Assembly (NCBI GenBank): GCA_019722365.1
Contig: JADFUC010001527.1
Span: forward strand, 1 to 64,000
From: Lithospermum erythrorhizon
Taxonomy: Eukaryota > Streptophyta > Magnoliopsida > Boraginales > Boraginaceae
Direction: 5' to 3'
DNA: 64,000 nucleotides
The position numbers and the translations under genes were made by a program. The notes under the pieces were generated by a model. The model made no database searches. It was not told where the DNA came from and saw only the letters and a program-made list of their open reading frames with translations. Each line of letters begins with the position of its first letter. The stretch's first letter is position 1. Shown here in pieces: positions 63,001-64,000 of this stretch.

Positions 63001-63597
63001 CTTTATTTCAGCAATTCCACCTAAATTTATGATCTTCAAAATGATTTCTTTTAATCTTATATGGTTATACATATGCATCTTTCGTTTCTCTGTGTATTTT
63101 AGTTATAAAATTAGTTCCTTCTCTTGAAAAGTGTGGATGAATGTAGAGCTAAAAAACGTGTTCTTTATGTGCTAATACCTGTATCGATCTCCCTTGTAGA
63201 TATTAGTAATTCCTATTTCTAGTCTTGTGTCTATTTATGTTCTCTCCCTCTGGATTGTTACCTTTTTCTGTTCGTTGGCCCTCTCATCCATCGTTTCCAT
63301 ATTAAACATCTATCATTTATTAACGGCTCTCTGAGGAGGAAGATGAAACATGACTACCACTGAAAACTCTGCTCTATGTTCATGCTTGAAAGTTTATTAA
63401 AGGACTTTAGCAACAATTCCACTCTATATATATGCTTGCAAGTTCTTAATTGAACATGATGATTTCAGATCAATGGCAGTCCATATGGAGACGGATGGAT
63501 TATGAAGGTCGAAATGAGCAGTGCTGATGATGCTAAACATTTAATGGATGGTGATCGGTACTCCAAGTTCTGTGAAGAAGAAGATGCAAATCACTGA
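57082..63597 (+). CDS. GDCH: Glycine cleavage system H protein, mitochondrial, with Copia-loaded intron 1
   Basis: H protein carries the aminomethyl group on a lipoyl-lysine between the P, T and L proteins of mitochondrial glycine decarboxylase (photorespiration, one-carbon metabolism). Exon 2 (62,712-62,971) encodes [34 protein letters not shown] and the lipoylation site [10 protein letters not shown] (Lys codon 62,891-62,893). Exon 3 (63,469-63,597) encodes [20 protein letters not shown] to [14 protein letters not shown]. Sequence fits the GDH2-type isoform of Arabidopsis. Exon 1 is placed at 57,082-57,143 (ATG, then KISTFREA before a gtaagt donor) from weak presequence similarity and position; its phase is off by one base. 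Intron 2 begins atgagt instead of gtgagt. Confidence 0.88.
57433..57783 (+). repeat. Copia element 2, 5' LTR
   Basis: About 351 bp beginning tgatgaattatgttgatg. A TATA-like tatataaa near 57,690 fits an LTR promoter. Confidence 0.85.
62176..62519 (+). repeat. Copia element 2, 3' LTR
   Basis: About 344 bp, matching the left LTR through long blocks with indels. Preceded directly by the purine tract. The right edge is uncertain by about 10 bp and no target duplication could be matched. Confidence 0.85.
62519..62640 (+). repeat. Short tandem duplication in GDCH intron 1
   Basis: ggaatcatgcattctatata with agtgtcac and, about 70 nt on, ggaatcatgtactctatata with agtgtcac form an imperfect pair just outside the Copia right LTR. 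It is likely a local duplication older or younger than the insertion; order cannot be told. Confidence 0.6.
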
Positions 63598-64000
63598 AGC
63601 CTAAATATGACGATGGCGAAATGTTTTATTCTGAAGATGGCGTTTACACACCCCTTCTTGATTCGTTTTATGACTGAATAATGTATCATCTTCTGATGTC
63701 AACATGAGATTTCGTGTGCTTTTGGATCATATTCTGGCTCAAGTATGAAAGATCATCACCATTGTTACCCACTTTTTTATATTGTAGTAAATGGAAGGAC
63801 CAGTTGAATTCATCAAATATTAATTCAACCCAGAAGAGTAATTGATCATTTAAAACTCAATATTAACGCTAAGGTATCTTATTCAAATAATTTTTCTAAT
63901 GTTTTTTACATGTAAGTGTTTAATGTATGGTATTAATCGCATCAAAAATTTACTCAATTATTACTCTCTTTTTTTTCGGAAATTAAGTTGACTAATTTTG
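63598..64000. other. 3' flank of GDCH
   Basis: Probable 3' UTR to about 63,800, then AT-rich spacer. No further gene is visible before the window ends. Confidence 0.5.

Overview
The window is nuclear DNA of a dicot plant. It is strongly AT-rich, its genes are split by GT-AG introns, and its protein families are plant ones: an RSZ22-type splicing factor, a group III cyclic-nucleotide-gated channel (CNGC), a fasciclin-like arabinogalactan protein, DUF1644 and DUF599 proteins, a bZIP9-type transcription factor and the mitochondrial glycine-cleavage H protein. It is full of plant transposons (Copia, Stowaway-like MITEs, hAT remnants, SINE remnants). The species cannot be named from the sequence alone.

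Layout. 1-2.0 kb (+): 3' part of an RSZ22-like SR protein gene, with a four-copy ~96-bp minisatellite behind it. 5.7-8.8 kb (+): CNGC. 9.2-9.9 kb (+): fasciclin-like AGP. 13.3-15.0 kb (+): DUF1644 RING-like protein. 18.8-27.2 kb (-): RlmH-type (SPOUT) rRNA methyltransferase whose intron ahead of the second recognised exon holds a ~6.2-kb Copia element with ~0.8-kb LTRs. 34.3-38.6 kb (+): bZIP9-like gene with a damaged basic region. 44.0-46.4 kb (-): DUF599 membrane protein. 48.5-49.4 kb: hAT transposase relic. 54.8-55.5 kb (+): DUF724 fragment. 55.7-56.06 kb (-): DnaJ-type cysteine-rich protein. 57.1-63.6 kb (+): glycine-cleavage H protein whose first intron holds a second, ~5.1-kb Copia element. 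A ~2.8-3.3-kb AT-rich non-coding repeat occurs twice in inverted orientation (15.96-18.72 and ~39.85-43.16 kb).

The neighbouring genes do not form a pathway; this is an ordinary gene-plus-transposon landscape. The two clearest structural stories are the two sense-oriented Copia insertions in early introns of two probably organelle-targeted genes, and the inverted repeat pair, one copy of which carries a younger 160-bp insert flanked by an 8-bp direct repeat.

A caution applies to every gene here. Many conserved exons contain single-base insertions or deletions, often in homopolymers, that break the frame while the protein family continues in the next frame. The same defect recurs in at least six unrelated genes, sometimes beside long intact exons. 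Patches of uncorrected consensus error in the assembly explain this better than independent pseudogenisation of every gene. I saw no convincing undescribed biological system.
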